Source of the DNA: Bacillota bacterium
Lineage (GTDB): Bacteria > Bacillota > Clostridia > Acetivibrionales > DSM-1351
Length of the DNA: 64,000 nt
Assembly (NCBI GenBank): GCA_023415305.1
Contig: JAEZKZ010000002.1
Location: 22,301 to 86,300 of the forward strand
Direction: 5' to 3'
Below are positions 1-9,210 of the stretch, piece by piece. Position 1 is the stretch's first letter; each line of letters opens with the position of its first letter. The notes under the pieces are model-generated. The model was not told where the DNA came from. It made no database searches and worked only from the letters and a program-made list of their open reading frames with translations. Both the position numbers and the translations under genes were made by a program.

Positions 1-107
1 TAACCAGTAGCTTACACCGTGAAAGTGCACATGCTTTTTATGAACAAAAGGGTTATCATAAACATGGTTACAAATTTCAAAAAACTCTAATTTTAGGACT
101 TATATAG
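1..107 (+). CDS. GNAT-family N-acetyltransferase, C-terminal end only
   Basis: The window opens inside a gene. Codons in frame from position 3 run without a stop to TAG at 105-107. They encode about 34 residues, including the segment SAHAFYEQKGYHK, which is typical of the last strand and helix of GCN5-related acetyltransferases (the AHAFYEKxGF pattern that helps hold acetyl-CoA). The rest of the gene lies upstream of the window, so the substrate cannot be judged. The family call rests on this short motif only. Confidence 0.6.
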   Translation, partial: TSSLHRESAHAFYEQKGYHKHGYKFQKTLILGLI

Positions 108-183
108 TTCACTTATACGTGATAATATGTTATAAATGGTTTTTATTAACATATACATTCTACATCTTAGGAGGTCACTTAAA

Positions 184-1539
184 GTGAATAAAAAACTGAT
201 TGTTATCGTACTTGCGCTGCTTATACCTATGTGTATGAGCAATATTTTTGCTAAAGCATCTATTGTTGAAAAACCGGATTTAAAGGTTTATGTAGATGGA
301 ATACTTGGAGTGTATTCATCAAATCCCATATCTGTTGATGGAAAAGTTTATCTTCCACTAAATGAATTGATGGTATATCTGGGCGTACCAAACGATAATG
401 CACATATAATTTGGAATAACTCCGATAAGAGTATTACTGTTAAAAAAGATTCCACAGAGATTATTCTGAAAGTGGGCAGTAAAACTGCTAAGATTAATAA
501 TATCTCAACAACACTGGATGCAGTACCGGTAATTTACAAGGACAGAGTATATATTACGCCTACAAGTTGTGGAAAGTGCTTTGAAAAAAGTTCTAGATTT
601 GAAAGAAATACAAACAGTATTTTACTGGGTCAAAGGCCGGATTCGAAGATTAAACAGGTTATCGTAAGTTCGGCGGCACAGCTTGTTAAGGAAATCGGAT
701 CCGATACAAGAATCTTACTCAAGCCCGGTATATATAATCTTTCTTCAATCAAGCAAACCGACAGTAACGATAAAAAGGTAACCTGGCAGGAAGTATCAGA
801 TGGTAAGGAGTTAAATATCAGCAATATTTCCAATCTTACAATCGAAGGTCCGAATACCGGGATTGCGGAGTTGGTGATTGATCCAAGGTATGCAGAGATT
901 ATTCGTTTTAAGGAATGTGATAACGTCAATATTAAGAATATTAAAGCAGGACATACACCAAATACATATGAGTGTGATGCCGGAGTGCTTTCCTTCGAAA
1001 AATGCAATGATATATTAATAGATAGGTCTGAACTTTATGGATGTGGCAGTATCGGTCTTAATTTATATGAAACAAAAGGGCTGAACTGTACCAATACAAA
1101 GATAAATCATTGTTCTCTTAGAGCGGTGCAGCTTTTTAATTGTGAAGAAATATATTTTACCGGCTGCAAGATTTCTGACCATGAAGCTTATAGTAATATT
1201 GTTTACATTGTAAACTCTAAAACCATTAAGTTTGAAAGGTGTGAGTTTTCAGGCAATAAGTCTTTCGAATGGGGATTTTTTGAAGTGAGTAACGGGTCAG
1301 AGTTGTTAATAGAAAAGTGTAAGATAGTAAACAACTGTCAAAAATCAAATGGTATCTGGGATGAGAAAGCGTATTTCTTTAAAACGATAGATCTTTTAAG
1401 TGACAAAGATAATAGCAATAGTGGTATTGTTGTCAGGGACACTGTTTTTAGCAATAATTCCTGTGATGACTTCTGTGATGATGAGGCTTCGGTTACATTA
1501 GAGAATTGTACTGAGACCGGAAATTCATGGAATAAATAG
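184..1539 (+). CDS. Secreted protein: copper-amine-oxidase-N-like domain plus right-handed beta-helix
   Basis: The likely start is GTG 184, placed 8 nt after an AGGAGGT site at about 169-175. The upstream in-frame ATG at 136 has no such site. The 451-residue product begins with a signal peptide (KKLIVIVLALLIP, then a small-residue AKA cleavage region). Residues about 30-140 resemble the copper amine oxidase N-terminal-like (stalk) domain common in clostridial surface proteins, with the VDGKVYLPLNELMVYLG pattern. From about residue 165 there are many short turns of the type ISNLTIEG, VNIKNIKAG and ILIDRSELYGC, as expected for a right-handed parallel beta-helix. No catalytic residues can be assigned, so a carbohydrate- or wall-binding role is inference. 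It shares its architecture with the next gene. Confidence 0.7.
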   Translation: MNKKLIVIVLALLIPMCMSNIFAKASIVEKPDLKVYVDGILGVYSSNPISVDGKVYLPLNELMVYLGVPNDNAHIIWNNSDKSITVKKDSTEIILKVGSKTAKINNISTTLDAVPVIYKDRVYITPTSCGKCFEKSSRFERNTNSILLGQRPDSKIKQVIVSSAAQLVKEIGSDTRILLKPGIYNLSSIKQTDSNDKKVTWQEVSDGKELNISNISNLTIEGPNTGIAELVIDPRYAEIIRFKECDNVNIKNIKAGHTPNTYECDAGVLSFEKCNDILIDRSELYGCGSIGLNLYETKGLNCTNTKINHCSLRAVQLFNCEEIYFTGCKISDHEAYSNIVYIVNSKTIKFERCEFSGNKSFEWGFFEVSNGSELLIEKCKIVNNCQKSNGIWDEKAYFFKTIDLLSDKDNSNSGIVVRDTVFSNNSCDDFCDDEASVTLENCTETGNSWNK

Positions 1540-1596
1540 CCGGAACAAATAGGCCGGAGAGTTAACGTACGAGGAAACTTATATTAAGGCAAACAT

Positions 1597-1631
1597 AAAA
1601 GGGAGCTTGTTATCAGACAGGCTCCTTTTCA
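1597..1631 (+). terminator. Probable Rho-independent terminator
   Basis: AAAAGG-G-AGC at 1597-1606 pairs with GCTCCTTTT at 1621-1629, with one bulged base, followed by a short T/C stretch. It lies between the two beta-helix genes, so they are probably transcribed separately. Confidence 0.55.
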
Positions 1632-1721
1632 ACTTCAACTCTGATTACATTTTATAAAATATATGGTAAAATACGTATTGTTATATACTGGTAATTACAA
1701 CAGTTGAATAAGAGGTGAAAT

Positions 1722-4700
1722 ATGCTCAGAAAAATTTTATGCCTGGTAGGTTTTGTTCTCTGTTTTGCTCTAGTTTCTAATAGCAAATTGGCAGCTGATT
1801 CACAGCTGGACAATTATCAGTGGAATAAGATAAGTAAATATATTACTGGCAGAGATATATACTGTGTTACATATAACGGAAAAGAATTTGTTGCCGTTGG
1901 ACAAAAAGGTCTGATAATCAGGTCTGAGGATGGTCTCTCCTGGACCAGGGATCAGGTTGGCTATGAGGAAGACTTTGGCAAAATTGAGCTGGATGGAGAT
2001 AAATTAGTAGCGACGACAGTGAGCGGCCGCAGATTTGTAAAGGATAAAGATAGTGACGATAATGATAACAATGATATTGGTAAAATTAAGGAATGGATTC
2101 TGACCACTGAAAAAAGTGAACCAATACCTCACGCAGCTATTAGTGCCTCAGACACTAAATATATATCATCATTCTGTAAAATATATGGCTATGCTGAGGG
2201 AGAAAATATTGCTGTTGCAGTAGGAGAGTCAGGAAATATATTTGTCGGAACCAAAAAGGATCAGAAGCCTAGTAAAAATAAACGCGATTCTGCCGAAGAT
2301 TACAGTTACCATAGAGAAGAAGTAACAAGATTGGGGAATTCAACTATTTTACATATAGGAAGTAGTTCCCTTTATACAAACAATAATCTGCTTGATAAAG
2401 ATATTCCAGCCCCCTACGTTGAAATAATAAATAAGCAAAAGGTTGTATATATTCCTGCTGAAAGTGCTGTAAAAGCTTGTGGCGGTCAATTCAGTTATAA
2501 TCACTTGACTTCAGAGATAGAAGTCAGCCTTGACAAAAACACCGTAAATTTAGCACCGGGAAAGAAAACCGCAAGTGTTAACGGAAAACAGACTGATATT
2601 CCCTACCCAGCCCTTATAAAAGACAAGCATATATATATTCCAATAAATATTATGGAATCAGTGGGTAAAAAAGTCTATACAAATAACAAGCTTATTGCTT
2701 TTAGCGATGTTGACAAAATGTTTGACAATGATACCGATGAATTTTTATTGGAAGCCCTGTCACAGGTGTTTTCAAATCCCAAAAGTCAGCTGCAATCCCT
2801 ATCTGAGAGTGTTGTAGATACTTTAGTGGAATTAGGGAAAAAGCAGCTTGAAAATGAGGAGACAGACACGGATAAATTTTATTTGTTAAAGGCAATAGAT
2901 ATTGAACCTAATTCCGAAATCTGTACAGTTTTTATAAGATCAAATCGCTTAAGTGAGCCTTACTATATAGAAGATTACTATCAGAAACAGTTATACAGTG
3001 ATGCATATAAATATTTTCAGTTAGGTTTGGATTGTAATTGTGAAAATGCTGCATTATACGCTGAAATGGTGTACATATACTGTGATCAATATTGGTTTGG
3101 TAAGGCCGAGGAATGTCTGAGCAAAGCCACTTCACTGGCTCCAAAGGGAACAGACTATAAAGCTCAGGCAGCCTACCTTGCAAAATGTAAGGGGCCGAAT
3201 GAAGCAATAAAAGAAATTACAGTTTCAAATTATAAAGAGCTTTTAGAAGCCATTGGCTCCAATAGAACAATAAATGTACTTCCCGGAAATTATAGTTCTC
3301 CGGACAGTAATAGCAATGTAGAGGAACCCGGAAAAATAACTGTAAATAATCTCACAATTATTGGTGTACCTGGAGTTGGAACTAAAACAATTAATTTAAA
3401 AGGTTTTGCTTCTATGTTTGATTTTGCATACAGCTATAATGTTAGTATTAGTAGTTTGGAGATAAATTCATTGAACTTTAGTAATTGCTCAAAAGTTTCA
3501 ATTAATAACAGCAAGATATACCACGGTCTTAAAACACGGAATGTATATGATCTTGTTTGTACCGACTCCTACATTGAGGGAATAAATGATGACGGTACCT
3601 ATGAGGACAGTATGCTTGAAGTTCATTCCTCCGAACAGGTTAAGTTTGATACATGTACTATGAAAGGCTATACTTTGAGAATCGGGGATTCTTATTATGA
3701 GCCAATACAGGATATTAACCTTTATAACTGTAGTTTGATTAATGATGCCGGAATTTGTTCCACCTGGAGTAATTACGTTCCCATCAAGGAGGACTGCGGA
3801 TATGAAATCTTTATGGGGACAGAAGAATGGAACGAATGGCGGTTTCTTGCTGGAATTAAATACACTAAAAATAATGGCTTTGGCATAAATTATGAAAATA
3901 CCTACGACGGAAATGAAGAAATATATAATGATGGAAAATTTCTAAAACTTGCCGATAAGCTCAGTAAACTGACAAATGGAAGTGCATTTCCAAGCATAGA
4001 TTACATACCCGGAGACAATGAGGGGTGGAATGCATATTTTGATTATTACGGTACCCCTAAGAATAAAAAACTCAATATAATCTTTCACATAAAAGATTTG
4101 GTAAACCCCGACATTGATAAAATGTCTGAATTAATTACACAACTAAAACCCATTCAAGAGGATATTCTTGCCTATGGCTGGCCTGTCACCGTGGTTTTGA
4201 CAGATGCCGAAAACCCATATTGGAATGTGGCGGTAGCAGACTTTTCAAATAAGTCCTTTAGAAATTTCTTAAACAGTGGGGATAGTGAAAAACTAAAAGA
4301 CTACTGTGGTATTATGTTTACTTATCAGTCATGGGGTAAAGAAAAGCATGCCTCTGATTTCTTCAATATCAAACCGATGTATACTGAGGAGGAGGTTTCA
4401 AAGCAAATAGAGGATTTGTTCCTGACAAAAATGCTCAATGTTAAGCCAAATGATGACTTCGGACAGATAAATTCAATCAAATTTACTGTCAGGAACAGTG
4501 ATGGTACGTACTATATAACTCCTGTCGAAAGTTTTGAAAGTATGGGAGATTTCATGCATTATAATACTGACATGATAATTAAAACCGATGTAATAACAGG
4601 ACAACATTACATAGCTGCACAGAATGCAACTTATAAGCTGGCAGATGCAGAATATCAAAATACCTATAACAAATATAAGGCTCAAATATTTAGTCAGCTG

Positions 4701-4979
4701 GTAAAAGATAAAAGGCTTGACGATGATAAGTTGGACGGAGAAAAGCTGGATAGAAGCCCCTGCAAGGACGTGCTGGTATTTCTTGAATCCGACAAAATGG
4801 ATAAAGAATTAAAGTTTGTTTTCCTTGCATCACATGATAATGGTTCTGAAGATGGATACGATTATGGTCAATACTTTTTTAGTTACTTTACGGGGACGTT
4901 TAACATTGCAAGTCAAAAAATTACTGATGTAAAAGCACTCGATCTGGTGGACTTTGAAGAAATGCTATATAAAGATTGA
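1722..4979 (+). CDS. Large secreted multidomain protein: BNR-like, CuAO-N-like, TPR-like and beta-helix regions
   Basis: ATG 1722 follows the SD sequence GAGGTG. The 1085-residue product has a signal peptide (about residues 1-25) and then a BNR/sialidase-like turn near residues 45-75 (GKEFVAVGQKGLIIRSEDG). A copper-amine-oxidase-N-like domain follows at about 225-330 (KVVYIPAESAVKACGG ... KHIYIPINIMESVGK). Residues about 370-495 are TPR-like helices. Residues about 500-640 are a beta-helix opening with VSNYKELLEAIGSNRTINVLPG, which parallels VSSAAQLVKEIGSDTRILLKPG in the preceding gene. The last 400 residues, rich in Asp and aromatics, are unrecognised. It is probably a cell-surface protein. 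The two neighbours look like relatives with different insertions; no enzyme function is evident. Confidence 0.65.
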   Translation: MLRKILCLVGFVLCFALVSNSKLAADSQLDNYQWNKISKYITGRDIYCVTYNGKEFVAVGQKGLIIRSEDGLSWTRDQVGYEEDFGKIELDGDKLVATTVSGRRFVKDKDSDDNDNNDIGKIKEWILTTEKSEPIPHAAISASDTKYISSFCKIYGYAEGENIAVAVGESGNIFVGTKKDQKPSKNKRDSAEDYSYHREEVTRLGNSTILHIGSSSLYTNNNLLDKDIPAPYVEIINKQKVVYIPAESAVKACGGQFSYNHLTSEIEVSLDKNTVNLAPGKKTASVNGKQTDIPYPALIKDKHIYIPINIMESVGKKVYTNNKLIAFSDVDKMFDNDTDEFLLEALSQVFSNPKSQLQSLSESVVDTLVELGKKQLENEETDTDKFYLLKAIDIEPNSEICTVFIRSNRLSEPYYIEDYYQKQLYSDAYKYFQLGLDCNCENAALYAEMVYIYCDQYWFGKAEECLSKATSLAPKGTDYKAQAAYLAKCKGPNEAIKEITVSNYKELLEAIGSNRTINVLPGNYSSPDSNSNVEEPGKITVNNLTIIGVPGVGTKTINLKGFASMFDFAYSYNVSISSLEINSLNFSNCSKVSINNSKIYHGLKTRNVYDLVCTDSYIEGINDDGTYEDSMLEVHSSEQVKFDTCTMKGYTLRIGDSYYEPIQDINLYNCSLINDAGICSTWSNYVPIKEDCGYEIFMGTEEWNEWRFLAGIKYTKNNGFGINYENTYDGNEEIYNDGKFLKLADKLSKLTNGSAFPSIDYIPGDNEGWNAYFDYYGTPKNKKLNIIFHIKDLVNPDIDKMSELITQLKPIQEDILAYGWPVTVVLTDAENPYWNVAVADFSNKSFRNFLNSGDSEKLKDYCGIMFTYQSWGKEKHASDFFNIKPMYTEEEVSKQIEDLFLTKMLNVKPNDDFGQINSIKFTVRNSDGTYYITPVESFESMGDFMHYNTDMIIKTDVITGQHYIAAQNATYKLADAEYQNTYNKYKAQIFSQLVKDKRLDDDKLDGEKLDRSPCKDVLVFLESDKMDKELKFVFLASHDNGSEDGYDYGQYFFSYFTGTFNIASQKITDVKALDLVDFEEMLYKD

Positions 4980-5046
4980 TGATATAAAAGACTTCAAATG
5001 AATATGGCTGCCCGGTATTGAAAATGAAGTGAAGGGATTTGAATTG

Positions 5047-5571
5047 ATGAGAACAGAAGTAGATATAACCAAATATAAGATAACAATTATATTTCCGATA
5101 ATTATAATGGTGGCTTCAGCTGTCTTTATGGTTTTAGCGGTTTTGGCAGCTATACGTGAAAATAAGTTAACAAGCCTTCCATTCTATATGGTGGGGGCGA
5201 TAGCTGTTATTTTTCTGAATCGATATCTGCATGAGGCGTGCCACTACCTTGTCGGCAAAATACAAGGCTTTAAGTGCGAAATGAAGTTTGGGCTAAAAAT
5301 GTCAGAATGTAGAGTTGACGGAGTTCAGAGTTACAAACAGGTAATCGCACTATCATTGGCACCGCTGTATGTCTATATTCCAATCTCATTACTTATACTT
5401 CTTTTTAGTTCGGCATTCATTTTTATAGCAATGTATTTAGGTGTACTATGTCTTTTTGTTGGTGGAATGATTGGAGACTTTATATATGTATATGAGGCCT
5501 TGAGAAATAGGGGTGGGAGTTTTACAGACAACGGGCATGTTCTGATAATTGAAAAGGGTAAGGTTATCTAA
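5047..5571 (+). CDS. Membrane zincin-like protein (DUF3267-type)
   Basis: The reading frame opens at GTG 5029, but ATG 5047 sits about 10 nt after a GAAGGGA sequence and is the better start (174 residues). Hydrophobic segments lie near residues 15-40, 48-62, 105-125 and 130-150. The second segment leads into HEACH, a HExxH zinc-metallopeptidase motif, followed by YLVGKIQGF. A later Gly-Asp pair (GDFIYVYE) could supply the third metal ligand. This matches the arrangement of DUF3267 putative zincin peptidases. The substrate is unknown. It lies 49 bp after the beta-helix gene and may be cotranscribed with it. Confidence 0.6.
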   Translation: MRTEVDITKYKITIIFPIIIMVASAVFMVLAVLAAIRENKLTSLPFYMVGAIAVIFLNRYLHEACHYLVGKIQGFKCEMKFGLKMSECRVDGVQSYKQVIALSLAPLYVYIPISLLILLFSSAFIFIAMYLGVLCLFVGGMIGDFIYVYEALRNRGGSFTDNGHVLIIEKGKVI

Positions 5572-5651
5572 AAAATGAAGGTATTGATTTTAACAGCATA
5601 ACATCAGATACTATATATATTTATATATACGAGTATATACGAGGAGTAGCT

Positions 5652-6278
5652 ATGAACCTGGAAAAAATTAAAGAATTGGCTTTTCAACATATGGCAGACC
5701 GGAAAGCACACAAGGAGAGAGAAAAGGGGTTTATATTCTATCATGGGGAGAGAACCGGAAAGCTCGCAGTCACTCTCAGAAAAGCACTCATACCTGAAAA
5801 TACTCAAAAGGATCAAATATTACTGGTTGGAGGTTATTTCCATGATGTGGCTAAAGGAATCGAACCACATGGAGAATATGGTGCAGTTCTCGTCAAAGAA
5901 ATACTAAAGGATCAGTGTACTCCAAGTGAGTTGGAAGAAATTTCAGAATTGATATTTTATCATCAAAAGAGGAAGAAGGATCCTAATTACTCTGATTACA
6001 TTAAAATATTTCAGGATGCAGATATAATAGATCATTTCGGTACTATAGAAATATGGATGAATTTTAACTATTATTCGTTCATGGAGCAGCCCATAGAAGA
6101 ATCTGTAAAGTTTTATAGTGAACATTTTGACGGACATGCAAGAAAGATGAGAGAACTACTGAACTACAAAATATCGGAGAGAATACTTGATGATAAAGTT
6201 CAGTTTGTAAAAGACTTTGCTGAAAGAATGAAAGTGGAAGCAAAGGGTGAGCTGTTTAATTTTGATAAATTTAAATAG
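5652..6278 (+). CDS. HD-domain metal-dependent phosphohydrolase
   Basis: ATG 5652 follows GAGGAG with good spacing. The 208-residue protein has the HD-superfamily ligands in order: FYHGER (His), GGYFHDVAKG (the His-Asp pair), IFYHQKR (His) and FQDADIIDHFG (the distal Asp). Such enzymes cleave phosphomonoesters or nucleotides, and nothing here fixes the substrate. The protein is soluble with no signal peptide. A strong terminator follows 40 bp downstream, closing this transcription unit. Confidence 0.8.
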   Translation: MNLEKIKELAFQHMADRKAHKEREKGFIFYHGERTGKLAVTLRKALIPENTQKDQILLVGGYFHDVAKGIEPHGEYGAVLVKEILKDQCTPSELEEISELIFYHQKRKKDPNYSDYIKIFQDADIIDHFGTIEIWMNFNYYSFMEQPIEESVKFYSEHFDGHARKMRELLNYKISERILDDKVQFVKDFAERMKVEAKGELFNFDKFK

Positions 6279-6317
6279 CCTATAATACATTGGACAGGGA
6301 ATAAAAAATAAGTTCAA

Positions 6318-6348
6318 AAATGCCTTCATCAACTGAAGGCATTTAATT
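6318..6348. terminator. Rho-independent terminator, probably bidirectional
   Basis: A perfect 11-bp stem, AAATGCCTTCA (6318-6328) with TGAAGGCATTT (6334-6344), closes a 5-nt loop. T-rich sequence follows on the plus strand and A-rich sequence precedes it, so it can serve the HD gene and the convergent gene at 6412-6972. Confidence 0.85.
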
Positions 6349-6411
6349 TACAGGTCAATAGCATAGAGATAAAGAGCTTTAAACCTTATTCTATTTTTTT
6401 TAAGTTGTAAA

Positions 6412-6972
6412 TTACTGTTTCTGTGTTGACTGAGTTTCCTGTGAACTTTGATAATTTGATGGAGCATGATAGCTTGACTGATAGCTCTGGCTACCTGACT
6501 GATTCTGGTAGTTTTGACTGCCGGAAGTGCCCGACTGACTCTGGAACCCCTGGTTCTGGCTACCTGACTGAGACTGCTGTGTCATGCTGTTTAACTGCTG
6601 CTGAGCTTGATCAATAATCTGACTCATCTGACTGAGAACCTGGTGAGAGATAATCTGTTGTTTGGCCTGAGCGAGATCATTTATAGCCTGCTGAACAGAA
6701 TTCTGAAGCTGCTGCTGAGCCTGTTGCTGCTGCTGTTGAGCCTGCTGTCTGAAACTCTGAATCTGGTTCATAAGTTGAATAGCAGCCTGCTGACTCTGCT
6801 GGCTCTGCATTGCTCCCTGAGAACCTGAAGGAGACACAGCTGTTGACTTAAGTTGATTTAAAGTTGATTCCATAACGTTAAGCTGATTTTTTAGATCAAC
6901 CAATTCACTGCCGAACTCTGTGTCATTCTTTTTCATAAAGCTTTCTAAAGTTTTTTTATTTTTTTCATCCAT
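6412..6972 (-). CDS. Gln/Ser-rich low-complexity protein of unknown function
   Basis: The start ATG (6972) lies 9 nt after a strong AAAGGAGG on the minus strand, so this is probably a real gene despite its composition. Residues 1-40 are a charged helical head (MDEKNKKTLESFMKKNDTEF). Residues about 55-130 are very rich in glutamine with heptad-like hydrophobics, including a run of six Gln, and are probably coiled coil. Residues about 130-186 are Ser/Gln/Asn/Tyr-rich with SGSQNYQ-type repeats. There is no signal peptide, membrane segment or known domain. The tail resembles prion-like or spore-coat-type low-complexity sequence, but function is unknown. Confidence 0.65.
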   Translation of the reverse strand: MDEKNKKTLESFMKKNDTEFGSELVDLKNQLNVMESTLNQLKSTAVSPSGSQGAMQSQQSQQAAIQLMNQIQSFRQQAQQQQQQAQQQLQNSVQQAINDLAQAKQQIISHQVLSQMSQIIDQAQQQLNSMTQQSQSGSQNQGFQSQSGTSGSQNYQNQSGSQSYQSSYHAPSNYQSSQETQSTQKQ

Positions 6973-7067
6973 GGTTTAAAGCCTCCTTTTGGCTAATAAA
7001 TATTTATTTCAAACGATATTATATTAACCTGTTGAAGGCATTTTATGCTGTTAGAAATTATCATAAA

Positions 7068-7104
7068 ATAAAAAACTTATCTTTTGAAATAGATAAGCTT
7101 TTTA
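7068..7104 (-). terminator. Probable terminator for the cell-wall hydrolase
   Basis: AAAACTTATCT and AGATAAGCTTTT pair around a short TTTGAAAT loop, with one bulged C. A T-run follows on the minus strand. It lies about 80 bp after the stop of the hydrolase gene and before the SD of the Gln-rich gene. Confidence 0.6.
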
Positions 7105-7180
7105 TTAAAATTTATATTAATCTATAGTTAATTTTTTAAAAAATAATTAAAAAGAATACTTTGAAATAAATAATATCAAA

Positions 7181-8845
7181 TTAATAAATTCTGTAAGCAC
7201 TCTGAAAGTTCTTTATCCAATAAGAGGAATTAATAGAGGTAATCCTGACTTTACCCTGACTGGAAGAAGCATCTATCATCTGTCCGTTCCCAAGGGCAAT
7301 ACCCACATGTCCCCTATAGGATATTATATCACCCCTCTTGATATCCTTCATACTGGATATCCTCTGATATCTTGATGTACCCTGCCAGGAGTAGGATGTC
7401 ATATAGCTTTGTCTGATACCGGCCTTGTTAAGTACCCAGTAGACAAAGCCTGAACAGTCAAAGGTATTTGGTCCCTTAGCACCATATACGTATCTGGAGC
7501 CCAGTTTGGATTTTGCGATTGAAATGATTTTGTTTACCATGGAGCCGGATGAATAGCCGGAATCGCTGCCTGAACTGTTTCCTCCCGAATTACCGCCTCC
7601 GGAGTTGGAGCCCGAACCGCCTCCCAAGGTACTTCCGTTCCAGCTTTTAGCTGTACCTGAAAGCAGCTTGCTAATTGTTTGTGAGCCCACTTTACCGTCA
7701 GCACTAAGACCGTTTCTTTTTTGAAAATTAATTACTGCATCGTGAGTATCCGAACCAAAGTAACCGGTTACAGTTTTTAAGTATTTAAGCTTTTTCAAGT
7801 ATGTCTGTATATTTTCTACATCATCACCACGGTCACCAGTTTTTATACAGTAGGCTTCAGCCTTCCCTGACATTAGCAGTTCCTTAGTTGCTGGTCCTAA
7901 ATATCCGTCAGCAATAATACCGTTATTGTCCTGAAAATGCTTAACTGCTAAAACAGTGTCGTTTCCATACTTACCGTCAGGCTTTGTAGTGAGATAGCCA
8001 AGCTCATAAAGCTTTTGCTGGTATTTTCTTATCTCGTCGTTTTCGTCTCCGAGATAAAAGGAGAGGGGTATGGCATCTGACGAATACAGCTTTTCACGAG
8101 TGTTTTTACCTACATTTCCATCATCAAAAAGTCCGTTTCTCTTTTGAAACTCCTTAACAGCTGCTTCAGTATCTGTTCCAAAGTAACTGGTAATTTTATT
8201 TATGTACCCCAATTCGTAAAGACGTGTTTGAAGCTGTTCAACATCTGTTCCTTCGGTACCGATATAAACGGTGTATTCTTTAGCCTCATCAGACATGAGT
8301 AAACGATAGGTTTCGGTGTCCATCACACCGGATATTTCCAGTTCATGCTTGCGCTGAAAAACCTTGACAGCTGCTTCTATAGACTCGCCGTACTCTTCTG
8401 TAGGTTCGTCGGATTCCAGATAATGAAGCTCAACTAATCTCTGTTGGATTGCCGTAACAATAGTGTTTTTAACGCCCAAGCCTACAATGTCTCCCTTTAA
8501 CGGATCCAAGAGACCTTTTTCACCACGAGATATTTTGTTTGCTGTTGAACCGGATTCTAAAGCTTTGGTTGAAGCAGTTTCGTTAGTACTACTGCCGGCT
8601 TCCTCGGCTGAAAAACTGTCTGCTGCTGCATAAAATGAAGCAGTATTAACTGCCTGGTCAACTGCTCCGGAAGGGGAAGGTTTTGTGGATGGAAGAGAAG
8701 TGCTTACTACAACTGCTATGGTTATTACCAAGGCCCCTGAGGCTGAAATCAGGAAATACTTAAATTTCTTGGGGTATTTGTTTTTATAATTTTTGATTTT
8801 TTTCTGAAAGTTTTTATGTAAATTTTTTAAGTCTCTTATCTTCAT
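7181..8845 (-). CDS. Cell-wall hydrolase: four peptidoglycan-binding repeats plus NlpC/P60 endopeptidase
   Basis: The product has 554 residues with SD GGAG 5 nt before ATG. A basic N-terminus precedes a membrane segment at about 29-50 (signal anchor). Four PG_binding_1 repeats follow (about 120-395), each with a core like AVKVFQRKHELEISG or AVINFQKRNGLSADG. Then comes a Gly/Ser linker (about 400-435). Residues 436-554 are an NlpC/P60 domain, with the nucleophile in FDCSGF (Cys464) and the catalytic His in RGHVGIA (His513). Such enzymes cut peptide stems of peptidoglycan during wall turnover or separation. It appears monocistronic, with a 365-bp upstream region. Confidence 0.9.
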   Translation of the reverse strand: MKIRDLKNLHKNFQKKIKNYKNKYPKKFKYFLISASGALVITIAVVVSTSLPSTKPSPSGAVDQAVNTASFYAAADSFSAEEAGSSTNETASTKALESGSTANKISRGEKGLLDPLKGDIVGLGVKNTIVTAIQQRLVELHYLESDEPTEEYGESIEAAVKVFQRKHELEISGVMDTETYRLLMSDEAKEYTVYIGTEGTDVEQLQTRLYELGYINKITSYFGTDTEAAVKEFQKRNGLFDDGNVGKNTREKLYSSDAIPLSFYLGDENDEIRKYQQKLYELGYLTTKPDGKYGNDTVLAVKHFQDNNGIIADGYLGPATKELLMSGKAEAYCIKTGDRGDDVENIQTYLKKLKYLKTVTGYFGSDTHDAVINFQKRNGLSADGKVGSQTISKLLSGTAKSWNGSTLGGGSGSNSGGGNSGGNSSGSDSGYSSGSMVNKIISIAKSKLGSRYVYGAKGPNTFDCSGFVYWVLNKAGIRQSYMTSYSWQGTSRYQRISSMKDIKRGDIISYRGHVGIALGNGQMIDASSSQGKVRITSINSSYWIKNFQSAYRIY

Positions 8846-9210
8846 ATTTTCTCCAGTAAATTATTATTGGTTTATAAGGCTGATATGTCCATAGTATCTT
8901 AGACCTTTACCTCGTCGAAACGCGCTCAAGGTAATATGATTTCTTCTACAGACGAAAAATTCTCAATTAAACTATGCATTAAAAAAATTATATAGGAATT
9001 GGGATGGATTTGAATAAAGCAGATGAAAAATGGTGATGCAGGAAAAGTAAGTTTTTAAGGTATGAGTAACTATTATAAAACTTATGAAGGCATCAGGTTA
9101 AATTTTGACAATTCCAAGTATTCATAACTTTTTTAAATTGTTATGTATATAATAACATAGACTTAACCTTTTTGCATTGTAACTAAGCTAACATTAAGTA
9201 GAATTAAGCA
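8846..9210. other. Intergenic region, leader of the NlpC/P60 gene
   Basis: No gene is seen. On the minus strand a short hairpin (TACCT / AGGTA around a GC-rich loop, about 8912-8934) lies 70-90 nt before the hydrolase start. Because NlpC/P60 genes often carry a c-di-AMP (ydaO) riboswitch, I looked for its conserved blocks and did not find them. Confidence 0.4.

Noticed and set aside
8846..9100. ydaO (c-di-AMP) riboswitch before the NlpC/P60 hydrolase
   Set aside because: Gene context is suggestive, but the conserved sequence blocks are absent on the minus strand.
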